Part shown: piece by piece, positions 15,282-22,238 of the stretch
Numbering within the stretch: the first letter of the stretch is position 1
Layout of the letters: each line of letters starts with the position of its first letter
Assembly (NCBI GenBank): GCA_964581905.1
Contig: CAZOQJ010000029.1
Location: 1 to 22,238 of the forward strand
Reading direction: 5' to 3'
Length of the DNA: 22,238 bases
From: CAZBWE01 sp964581905
Lineage (GTDB): Bacteria > Planctomycetota > Phycisphaerae > Sedimentisphaerales > Anaerobacaceae
Notes under the pieces: model-generated
What the model saw: only the letters and a program-made list of their open reading frames with translations
What the model was told of the DNA's origin: nothing
Databases searched by the model: none
Made by a program: the position numbers and the translations under genes

Positions 15282-16619
15282 TTATTTCCAGACTTCCTGC
15301 AGAAATTTAGGTATCATTGAGCTTTCCCTCGGCCCCACCATAATTTCCCAGTTGGTGGCCTCTTCAAGTTTACCGCTCATCACCGCCACATAACCGGGTA
15401 TTATTAGCTTGCGGTGCTTAACCAGCTTTTCTACCCCACATTTGGTCATAGCATCAGATACCGTCTTTTCGTTGAGCTTATCTCCCGAATAAGCCGTCAA
15501 CACGCTCGTACCTTCGGTATCGACCACAAGGATATAGCTTGGTATTCTGCTGGCTTCGACATCTGATTCCACCGTGTAATATGTAAGTGAAAAGTTTGTT
15601 GTAAACAAAAATGGTGAACTCTCATTCGGCTCACCAATAGAATACACCTTCGGCTCCACCTGAACCGGCTTCTGTGGGTCGCTGAAAACATTCATCACCG
15701 TCGTCAGCATCGGCAAAAACATATATGGCTCGATGATATCAACTACAACGATGCTGGAATACTTGCAAATCAAACTGATAGCAGTGACAGCTTGCTGGTC
15801 GGAATCGCCTTCTGTAATAAAGGATATTGTTGGATAGCCTAAAGGACGGAAGAGCTTTCTAAGCGACAAAGCCCGCATCCTCGAGAGGTTACACAACTGG
15901 TCCCGTATGTTAGGAACATCAAGGTTTAACACAATATCCTCAACTCCCTGAGCTCTAATTTTCTCGCTCAGCTCTGCAATGGCCTCAATGGAATCAGCTT
16001 TCACAACCAACGGACAGTTGTTTTCCTTTGCTATTTTTGCCATTGCCTCGGCCGTATCAGCACTTGCCGACGCAAGCAAAGGCACAGCCTCTTTGGTCTT
16101 GGCGACCGCAGCAGCCATGGCCTCAGCCGAATCAGAAACCAAAATTAGCGCAAGACTGCTTGCGTTTTTCACTGTCTCAGCGGCCTGTGCAAAAGTTGAG
16201 GTCTCACCGCTGTCATTGCTCACAACTATGGCCGTAACTGCGAGCTTAGTTCCGACTCGCTCAAACTTCAGTGCATTTATGGATTCAATGCGTTTGGTTA
16301 AATCCTCGCCGCTAAGCTTATCCGAAACACTTGCCCCTATGACTGTAGGATTATGAAATTTCTCCTCATGCCGGAACATAACCGTCTCTTGCCCAACAGC
16401 CACTTGATTATCACCACTACCAAACGCAACCTTACGCATCGGCGGAGCAGCAGCCGCTGCAAGCTTTTCTTTGGCCTCTTCTGAAACATCGGGACAATCA
16501 TCGAGTTTGGCACGCTTCTGAGCGAGCGCCATAGCAAAGGCCAGACAAGTCGGCATACCACACTTTTTGCAGTTGGTTTTTGGTAAGAGCTTGAAGATTT
16601 CCAATCCTGTCAGCGCCAT
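15282..16619 (-). CDS. acsC: Corrinoid iron-sulfur protein large subunit
   Basis: The 445-residue protein binds the [4Fe-4S] cluster and cobamide of the CFeSP (CdhE gamma family). The N-terminal cluster motif is C17-x2-C20-x4-C25-x16-C42 (CKKCGMPTC ... CP). A TIM barrel and a C-terminal corrinoid-binding domain follow, with ITEGDSDQQAV and IPSYILVVDTEGTSVLTA as recognisable stretches. The start ATG at 16619 has an AAAGGA site nine bases upstream; a TTG further up would add 12 unlike residues. It partners AcsD, receives methyl from AcsE and donates it to AcsB, and is re-reduced by the next gene product, RACo. Confidence 0.95.
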   Translation of the reverse strand: MALTGLEIFKLLPKTNCKKCGMPTCLAFAMALAQKRAKLDDCPDVSEEAKEKLAAAAAPPMRKVAFGSGDNQVAVGQETVMFRHEEKFHNPTVIGASVSDKLSGEDLTKRIESINALKFERVGTKLAVTAIVVSNDSGETSTFAQAAETVKNASSLALILVSDSAEAMAAAVAKTKEAVPLLASASADTAEAMAKIAKENNCPLVVKADSIEAIAELSEKIRAQGVEDIVLNLDVPNIRDQLCNLSRMRALSLRKLFRPLGYPTISFITEGDSDQQAVTAISLICKYSSIVVVDIIEPYMFLPMLTTVMNVFSDPQKPVQVEPKVYSIGEPNESSPFLFTTNFSLTYYTVESDVEASRIPSYILVVDTEGTSVLTAYSGDKLNEKTVSDAMTKCGVEKLVKHRKLIIPGYVAVMSGKLEEATNWEIMVGPRESSMIPKFLQEVWK

Positions 16620-16673
16620 AAAAACTTTCCTTTCTTCACTTCCAGTATATTCCAAATTTCATAATAAGACTCA

Positions 16674-16710
16674 AGTCCGTGTCCATCCGTGTCAGTCCGT
16701 GTCAGTCCGT
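16674..16710. repeat. 10-bp tandem repeat between acsB and acsC
   Basis: After a partial unit agtccgt (16674-16680) come three 10-bp units on the plus strand: gtccatccgt, gtcagtccgt and gtcagtccgt (16681-16710). The array ends three bases before the acsB stop codon and lies in the 94-nt gap. Confidence 0.85.
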
Positions 16711-16713
16711 GCT

Positions 16714-18903
16714 TTAGAACATTGGCTCCAAAGTAGTTATAGGGTGCTCAGCTTTGGTAATAAATTCCAGGACCTCTTCTTCTGTTGTCGCAGTGTTCTC
16801 GTCAGCTATCTTGGCGAGGAAATCTTGGCCACCGAGTTCAAGTTCCTCCGCTCTTTTGATAAAGAACTCTTTAATTTCTTCTTTGAGCATAGTAGGCATC
16901 CAAACAATCCGTTTAATCCCTCCTTCTGCAGCGATGAATTTTTTCGAGTTAATGTAGTGCTTTGAATGCCCGATGAACCCAGGCGTCTGCTGTCCGCCAC
17001 CGACGGTCCCTGCGAGCGTAGAAAACTTCATCCCGCACGGTGTCATCTCGATAAACTCGCGGTTTACAATCATTATCCCGCCTGTACTCGGCAGAACCGC
17101 AGCGATGCATTCGAAACAGCCACAAGAAGTCATTGGGTCGGTAATCATACTGTACTGGCTCATTCGCTCGATGTTACCACCGCTGGCCTTGAGAACAAAT
17201 GCGTTTACCTTGTCCCATTGCCCTATGGTCGGCTCGATACAATTACCCTTCGATATCGGCTGATTTGGCCCCGATGGGGTTATTTCATACGCCGCCCGGC
17301 AGTCCAGCCAGCTATAAGCACCGCACAAACCGGGACGCTCCGGCGAAACCACACATACGTGGTTCGGGGCAAAACTCTGGCACAGCGTACACGAATAAAA
17401 TGTCTCTATGTCCTCATCTACCATACCAGCCAGACGCGCATCACGCTCGGCATACACTTTCACCGCCTGCTCACGCAGCTTTAGAACCTGCTTTTCATCC
17501 GTGAATATCTTAACTTGAACCTTATCCAGAATACTCGAATACCGGTCATGGTACATTGCATGCAGCAGCTTGCCTATATGCTCAAGTCTGAACCCCACCT
17601 TGAAGGCATCCTTGGAGATTCGTATCCAGCTTATGTCTCGCTGGCCCATATGCCACAGCCCTTGTGCTTCGTTCATAAATGTATGAATTTGGCGCTCAAG
17701 AACCGGCTCAAAGTCAGCCTGCATTTTTCTGCCCGCCACCTCGACTACAATGCCCAACGGAAGCTTCCCCCCCTCCTCAAGTGAATCGACGTCCGGCCCT
17801 TGAACCTCTACCTTTCCATCTTCAACCTCGCTGATATCCAGCATGCGAAGCCATTCAAAAGCCGGCGTCCTCTGGCCGCCAAACTCGCAATGCATATCGT
17901 CTTTGCGGATACGTTCACCCTCAAATGCAGGGCTATGTGCCACCGGAATATCTATTTTCGCCACCTTTATCTTCAAGCCGCGAACCTCGATAGCTTTTTC
18001 CACAATCTGGTCATGTGGGATATTAGATACAACGTGCTCGTAGGTGCATACACCGGTTGGCAGAATTTCCGGAATATCAGAATCAGCGATGACAGGGAAG
18101 CCAAAATTAATTGCGCCAGCAGCAGTAGCATACCACTCGTCCGTAACCTCGCCGAGAGGTATAACAAATGCAAAGACCCTGTCTTTGTTGTAAAGAAGAT
18201 TTCGCTTGAAATCACCTGCTGGAATACCCCCGTAGCTCAGCCCAACCCTGGCCGCAAAACCCGCGGCATATATCGCCGCAGTAATCTCACGCCCGAAAGG
18301 AACAAGACGGGTATCCCAGCCCAACTGCACGCCGCCTTCAACAAGCTGCTCGGCGAAAGTCGTTCCGTTGTTGTGCCCTGCCATAAAAACATACAGACTT
18401 CTTTCCTGACATTTCCTGGCGATTTTCACTGCCGTTTTCACGTCCGGGGCAGCACCCACAATGGCCGCAAAACCAGGGGCCGTGCCGTCCACAAACTGAA
18501 TGCCGCGCTCGCGCAGAATTACATCGTCTGCTGCACCTAACCAGATACCATCCACCGGATTAGGGCCGATTAAATATCTGCACGCTTCGATAATCTCCTC
18601 TGCAAACAGCGTCGCCATACCCGCATCCAGGGCCGGCCCCAGGTAAGGTATCCATAACTCATCGTCAACCAGCGGGGGCAGCAAGGGTTTGATTTCTTCT
18701 GCCATTACCTCCTCGAAATCACCCAGTTTTTCCACCGCTCTACCGGTGATGGAATAAATAATCGGTATGTAATAGCCGGTATTGGGAAACTCGACTCGGC
18801 AATCTTTGTTTTTTTCCTTGATAGCTCTCGCTAAAATATCTTCTGCCTGCTTGGCTATTCTATGAGCACCACGTATCGCTGCTGATGCAATAATCCTTGA
18901 CAT
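16714..18903 (-). CDS. acsB: Acetyl-CoA synthase (CO-methylating), full-length bacterial type
   Basis: This 729-residue enzyme joins methyl, CO and CoA into acetyl-CoA at the nickel A-cluster. All A-cluster ligands are present: C505, C508, C517 and C527 for the [4Fe-4S] part, and C594 and C596 (SCGCFEC) for the nickel site. Each is offset by one from the Moorella numbering. The N-terminal domain that docks on CO dehydrogenase is intact, which marks the bacterial rather than the shorter archaeal CdhC form. The start ATG at 18903 has AAAGGA upstream. It follows cooS by 71 nt, and together they should form the CODH/ACS complex with a CO tunnel. Confidence 0.97.
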   Translation of the reverse strand: MSRIIASAAIRGAHRIAKQAEDILARAIKEKNKDCRVEFPNTGYYIPIIYSITGRAVEKLGDFEEVMAEEIKPLLPPLVDDELWIPYLGPALDAGMATLFAEEIIEACRYLIGPNPVDGIWLGAADDVILRERGIQFVDGTAPGFAAIVGAAPDVKTAVKIARKCQERSLYVFMAGHNNGTTFAEQLVEGGVQLGWDTRLVPFGREITAAIYAAGFAARVGLSYGGIPAGDFKRNLLYNKDRVFAFVIPLGEVTDEWYATAAGAINFGFPVIADSDIPEILPTGVCTYEHVVSNIPHDQIVEKAIEVRGLKIKVAKIDIPVAHSPAFEGERIRKDDMHCEFGGQRTPAFEWLRMLDISEVEDGKVEVQGPDVDSLEEGGKLPLGIVVEVAGRKMQADFEPVLERQIHTFMNEAQGLWHMGQRDISWIRISKDAFKVGFRLEHIGKLLHAMYHDRYSSILDKVQVKIFTDEKQVLKLREQAVKVYAERDARLAGMVDEDIETFYSCTLCQSFAPNHVCVVSPERPGLCGAYSWLDCRAAYEITPSGPNQPISKGNCIEPTIGQWDKVNAFVLKASGGNIERMSQYSMITDPMTSCGCFECIAAVLPSTGGIMIVNREFIEMTPCGMKFSTLAGTVGGGQQTPGFIGHSKHYINSKKFIAAEGGIKRIVWMPTMLKEEIKEFFIKRAEELELGGQDFLAKIADENTATTEEEVLEFITKAEHPITTLEPMF

Positions 18904-18930
18904 CGACTAATCCTTTCCTACTTTATAGAA

Positions 18931-18972
18931 ATCCGAATATCGAATTTCGTGCTTCGGATTTCGAGTTTTGGT
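18931..18972. repeat. Degenerate 7-bp repeat array between cooS and acsB
   Basis: The plus-strand units are atccgaa, tatcgaa, tttcgtg, cttcgga, tttcgag and ttttggt. Five of six carry CG at positions 4-5. They fill most of the 71-nt gap between the cooS stop and the acsB ribosome site. Confidence 0.75.
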
Positions 18973-18974
18973 AA

Positions 18975-20921
18975 TTACTCTACTGCTAATTCCCGTCGTT
19001 CTTCCATATCGTAAAGCTTACGTTCTTTCTCCATGTTGATTCCCAGAGCATCCCGTTTCTTTTCAATATGCTCAATCATCATATTAGCGGCCTTGATAGG
19101 GTCTCGTTCAAAGGCCCATTTGCCACCTATATCCTTTTCAATTTCCTCTGTTAAATAACGCGTTAGATTTGGAGCGCCGAGAATGGGCAGCGGCTCGGCG
19201 ATAACGGTATAAACCCCTGAAGCAACGAAATACATTCCGATTGAAACCGCTTTTTCTGACATCCATTCGGGTGCAGCGCCGGCGACAGGCAACTCTGAAA
19301 TATCCTCACCCAAACCACCCTCGGCCACGACATTGGCCAAAATGGTTAATATCCTGCTGTTATCAACGCAAGAGCCAACGTAAAGCACCGGTGGAATACC
19401 CACCGTCTCACAAACTTCAGCCAGCCCTTCGCCACAATATTTAGCTGCAGCTTCCGGCCTCATCAGTCCCGCCTTAGCAGCAGCAATCGCACTACAGCCC
19501 GTACTTACCACCAAAACGTTATTCTTGATAAGTTCCTTTATCAGTGTCAGGTGACCGTAATCGTGCACCTGCTTAGGATTGTTACAGCCCACAACGCCGG
19601 CAGCACCGCGTATTCGGCCGTTAATAATATTATCATTCAGGGGACGATAACTTGCACGAAACCTGCCGCCAAGATTGTAAAAAATATTTTCCGTCGTAAA
19701 ACCGGCAATTCCGCGCTCCATTACCTTCGGAATCTTTGCCTTACCTTTCCTGTTCTTAAAATTCTCAATGGCGATTTTGATGATTTCCCTGGCCGTTTCC
19801 ACTGCCCTGTCCTCGTGGAATTCAATATGTTCTGCGCCGGCGATTTTGCACTTCGGCGAGGTGGTAATCAACTTGGTATGAAAACAGCCGGACAGCGAAC
19901 CAAGCGCAGGCATAATACACTGTACATCCACAGCCATCAAGTCCACCACGCCGGTCATCACCGCCAGTTCCTGCTGCAGGAAATTGCCAGCGACCGGTAT
20001 CCCATGACGCATCAATATCTCAGTAGCAGTACAGCACATACCGGCAAGGTTGATACCTTCGGCGCCTTTGTCCTTAGCCATTTTTACAAGCTCGGGTTCC
20101 TGCGATACCGCCACGATTATGTCTGACAAAGTCGGCTCGTGGCCATGCACAATTATGTTGACCTGCTTGGCATCAAGGACACCAAGATTGGCACCAAAGC
20201 GAATCGGCTGAGGGCTGCCAAACAAGATATCTGAAAGCTCCGTTGCTACAAGCGAGCCACCCCATCCATCGGACAGACACGCTCGCAGGCCCTGCTTTAC
20301 AAGATTCTTATAGTCTGAACCCACGCCTATGTGTGTCCTGTGCATAATCTCAACAATTTCCCGGTCAATTGAACGGGGAGTTACGCCGAATTCCCTCCAG
20401 ACCTTTTGCCTGGCCGGCGGCGCATAAGCCGCGGCACTGACAAGTGTCCCCTCCTGCCTGCCGAAATCGATCATCACTGCCTCAGACAGGTCGCTGGCAA
20501 TCTCCTTTGTCTGTCTGCCTTTTGTCTCGATGCCGTATCTTGCCGCCACTTCCCGCAATTTCCGCTCATCTTTGATGTTATAATCGCAGCTTTCGTCCTC
20601 GACCGCCATCTTGAATGTGTGTGCGATGTCACGACCGTGGTCAGAATGCGCCGCTGCACCTCCGGCAACCATCCGCACCAGGTTTCTCGCTGCAATGGTA
20701 TCGGCGGTGGCACCGCAGACACCACGTTCGGCGCCTTCACCGAAGGGGTCAATCCGGCATGGTCCCATAGCACAATTTCGGCAGCATATCCCAAGTTTGC
20801 CGAATCCACACTGAGGCTCCTGCTGCTCAAGCCTGTCCCAGGCGTTCTCTATGCCCGCTTCAGACATATACTCGATCATTTCCTGTGACGCTTTATCACT
20901 GCTTCGTTTTTTCGAATCCAT
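18975..20921 (-). CDS. cooS: Ni-Fe carbon monoxide dehydrogenase catalytic subunit
   Basis: The 648-residue protein reduces CO2 to CO (or the reverse) for acetyl-CoA synthase; acsA is the name used in acetogens. Cluster D/B cysteines are C38, C46, C47, C50, C55 and C69, each one off the Carboxydothermus numbering. C-cluster ligands are present in context: His261 (HGHEP), C296 or C297 (GMCCTA), C335 or C346, C446 (GCNNP), C476 (TGCSA) and C518 (GSCVDN). The start ATG at 20921 is favoured over a TTG two codons upstream. Its GAGGA site overlaps the stop codon of the preceding oxidoreductase gene 10 nt away, which suggests coupled translation. Confidence 0.97.
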   Translation of the reverse strand: MDSKKRSSDKASQEMIEYMSEAGIENAWDRLEQQEPQCGFGKLGICCRNCAMGPCRIDPFGEGAERGVCGATADTIAARNLVRMVAGGAAAHSDHGRDIAHTFKMAVEDESCDYNIKDERKLREVAARYGIETKGRQTKEIASDLSEAVMIDFGRQEGTLVSAAAYAPPARQKVWREFGVTPRSIDREIVEIMHRTHIGVGSDYKNLVKQGLRACLSDGWGGSLVATELSDILFGSPQPIRFGANLGVLDAKQVNIIVHGHEPTLSDIIVAVSQEPELVKMAKDKGAEGINLAGMCCTATEILMRHGIPVAGNFLQQELAVMTGVVDLMAVDVQCIMPALGSLSGCFHTKLITTSPKCKIAGAEHIEFHEDRAVETAREIIKIAIENFKNRKGKAKIPKVMERGIAGFTTENIFYNLGGRFRASYRPLNDNIINGRIRGAAGVVGCNNPKQVHDYGHLTLIKELIKNNVLVVSTGCSAIAAAKAGLMRPEAAAKYCGEGLAEVCETVGIPPVLYVGSCVDNSRILTILANVVAEGGLGEDISELPVAGAAPEWMSEKAVSIGMYFVASGVYTVIAEPLPILGAPNLTRYLTEEIEKDIGGKWAFERDPIKAANMMIEHIEKKRDALGINMEKERKLYDMEERRELAVE

Positions 20922-20931
20922 AAACAATTCC

Positions 20932-22238
20932 TCACTTCACTAAATTGATGTTCTTGTGGCTGGCTGCGTCAGCCAATGTTAGTGCCTTACCTTCACCTAT
21001 GCTTTCAACCAGAACGGTTGACTTTACGATATTCGCTAATGCCTCAGCCATCTTCATCCGGGGCGAGTTAAAACGCTTCAAAAATTCTTCTCTATTCTCC
21101 CCTACCAGAACAGCTTGATACAGCTGCCATGCAAATTGCGAACCATGCTTTTTAGCTACAATTTGTGCCCCGACAATTCTATCGTTCTCATCGGTAAGAA
21201 GTTTAGCTATCTCAAAGGGCTTTGTCATCTGGCTTTTTACGGGAACTGTTAAATTATGTACCTTAACCTCAAGGCCAACTTCCTTTGCGCTTGTAGTGCT
21301 ATGACCTATACTAAATATCTGCATACCCAGAATCTGGTCAGCCTGAGCCCGTAAAAACCCATTCGTTTGCTGATTTGCCCCTGCTGCGTTTCTACCTGCT
21401 ATCTTCCCAGCCGAAGCTCCGATACTTCCTACCGGCGAATACACAAATCTACCAGTGCCCAGCTCCGGACTCTCGGCACAATCTCCAGCCGCGTAAATAT
21501 CTGCGACTGAAGTTTGCATTCGATTATCAACCTTAATAGCGCCGCTCGAACCTGACTCAATACCGCACTTTTCCGCAAGAGCTACGTTTGGTTTTACTCC
21601 CGTGCCCATCACTACGAGATTAGTCGCTATTTTTTTCCTTTTGTGGATTACATATTCAACGTGGGTCTCTGCCCCAATTCCCGAAATTGCTTCCCCGGCC
21701 AGCATCCGCAGACCCCGCCTTTCGAACCTTTGCATAAGAAGCTCCGAGACATCCGGCTCAACAAGTTTTCTTAGTATCCTCGAACGCACGTTGAAATAGA
21801 CATCCAGGCCCCTATGCATCAGCGCCTCGGCAATCTCCAGAGCGATAAAACTTGCTCCTATCACCACTGCGCAATTTGCGCTCTTGGCAGCATCCACGAT
21901 TCCAGCCGCCGCCTCGTATGTAGTAAAAGTGAAAACGCCTTTTTTATCTGAGCCGGCAATTCTGGGTATTAGTGGATATCCTCCGGTTGCAATCACCACC
22001 GCGTCGTAGCTCAGTTTCTCTTTTTTACCATTCGATGAGACGGAAATAACTCTGTTGTTAGGGTCAAGGTTTGTAGCTTCAGCCGGCAAAATTAGTTTTA
22101 TACCGTACTTAGCTAATGCTTCAGGTGGGAAAACTCTTGCCCCCTCCGGCCCTGTTATATAATCAGCAATCAATGCAGGTATTGCAGGCCTACGATATGG
22201 TAACTGGTCTTGAGTTATTACCGTTATATCAGCATCAG
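20932..22238 (-). CDS. NAD(P)H/FAD-dependent oxidoreductase (partial, N-terminus beyond the right edge)
   Basis: The frame is open to the window edge, with 434 visible residues; a TTG at 22173 is internal, not the start. It belongs to the pyridine nucleotide-disulfide oxidoreductase family (NADH oxidase, rubredoxin reductase and CoA-disulfide reductase types). Visible parts are PYRRPAIPAL near the edge, an NAD-binding turn VIGASFIALEIAEAL in the middle, DIYAAGDCAES (FAD contact), and a C-terminal dimerisation domain. The first FAD GxGxxG lies outside. It sits 10 nt upstream of cooS, as the FNOR flavoproteins found beside some CO dehydrogenases do, so it may pass electrons between ferredoxin or a CooF-like protein and NAD(P). 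That role is inferred. Confidence 0.88.
   Translation of the reverse strand, partial: DADITVITQDQLPYRRPAIPALIADYITGPEGARVFPPEALAKYGIKLILPAEATNLDPNNRVISVSSNGKKEKLSYDAVVIATGGYPLIPRIAGSDKKGVFTFTTYEAAAGIVDAAKSANCAVVIGASFIALEIAEALMHRGLDVYFNVRSRILRKLVEPDVSELLMQRFERRGLRMLAGEAISGIGAETHVEYVIHKRKKIATNLVVMGTGVKPNVALAEKCGIESGSSGAIKVDNRMQTSVADIYAAGDCAESPELGTGRFVYSPVGSIGASAGKIAGRNAAGANQQTNGFLRAQADQILGMQIFSIGHSTTSAKEVGLEVKVHNLTVPVKSQMTKPFEIAKLLTDENDRIVGAQIVAKKHGSQFAWQLYQAVLVGENREEFLKRFNSPRMKMAEALANIVKSTVLVESIGEGKALTLADAASHKNINLVK

Noticed and set aside
17800..18540. 246-codon open frame on the plus strand
   Set aside because: Lies opposite acsB, which has all its catalytic residues; the frame has no recognisable family or ribosome site and is a shadow.

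Overview
The window reads almost entirely on the minus strand. It is one long, tightly packed gene cluster for the bacterial (tetrahydrofolate-type) Wood-Ljungdahl pathway. Genes run from the right edge to about position 711, and a separately promoted gene follows at the left edge. No plus-strand gene, tRNA, rRNA, CRISPR array or insertion sequence could be supported.

In order of transcription (high to low coordinates): an NAD(P)H/FAD oxidoreductase cut by the window edge; the carbonyl branch, cooS/acsA (CO dehydrogenase), acsB (acetyl-CoA synthase), acsC (corrinoid protein large subunit), acsV/RACo (corrinoid activator), cooC (nickel insertion ATPase), acsD (corrinoid protein small subunit) and acsE (methyltransferase); then methyl-branch genes, starting with fhs. 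An unexpected pair follows: a hexulose-6-phosphate synthase fused to an RraA/aldolase-like domain, and a 6-phospho-3-hexuloisomerase. Next come fchA and folD, a [NiFe] hydrogenase small and large subunit with its maturation protease, and metV-metF. Every step from formate plus THF to acetyl-CoA is encoded. Formate dehydrogenase is not in the window. Several junctions overlap (ATGA at fchA/folD and at the hydrogenase genes; 20 and 38 nt overlaps elsewhere), which fits co-transcription and translational coupling. The cluster promoter lies beyond the right edge. An FHA-domain gene at the left edge has its own clear sigma-70 promoter.

Three points stand out. (1) The ribulose monophosphate pair sits between fhs and fchA and could exchange formaldehyde between sugar phosphates and the folate C1 pool. 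(2) FolD has replaced the three residues known to support cyclohydrolase activity (Lys to Gln, Gln to Met, Asp to Glu). This implies a dehydrogenase-only enzyme beside a dedicated FchA cyclohydrolase. (3) Several junctions carry short arrays of degenerate units with a 7-bp period (one junction has 10 bp), different in sequence at each site. One array has been read into the N-terminus of the hydrogenase protease.

Organism: an anaerobic bacterium of moderate GC, with good Shine-Dalgarno sites and a full-length bacterial AcsB. The style of the intergenic repeats recalls uncultured Planctomycetota (Phycisphaerae-like) genomes, but this is a low-confidence inference and other uncultured acetogenic or syntrophic phyla remain possible. 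The direction of the pathway (acetogenesis, autotrophy or acetate oxidation) cannot be read from the sequence.
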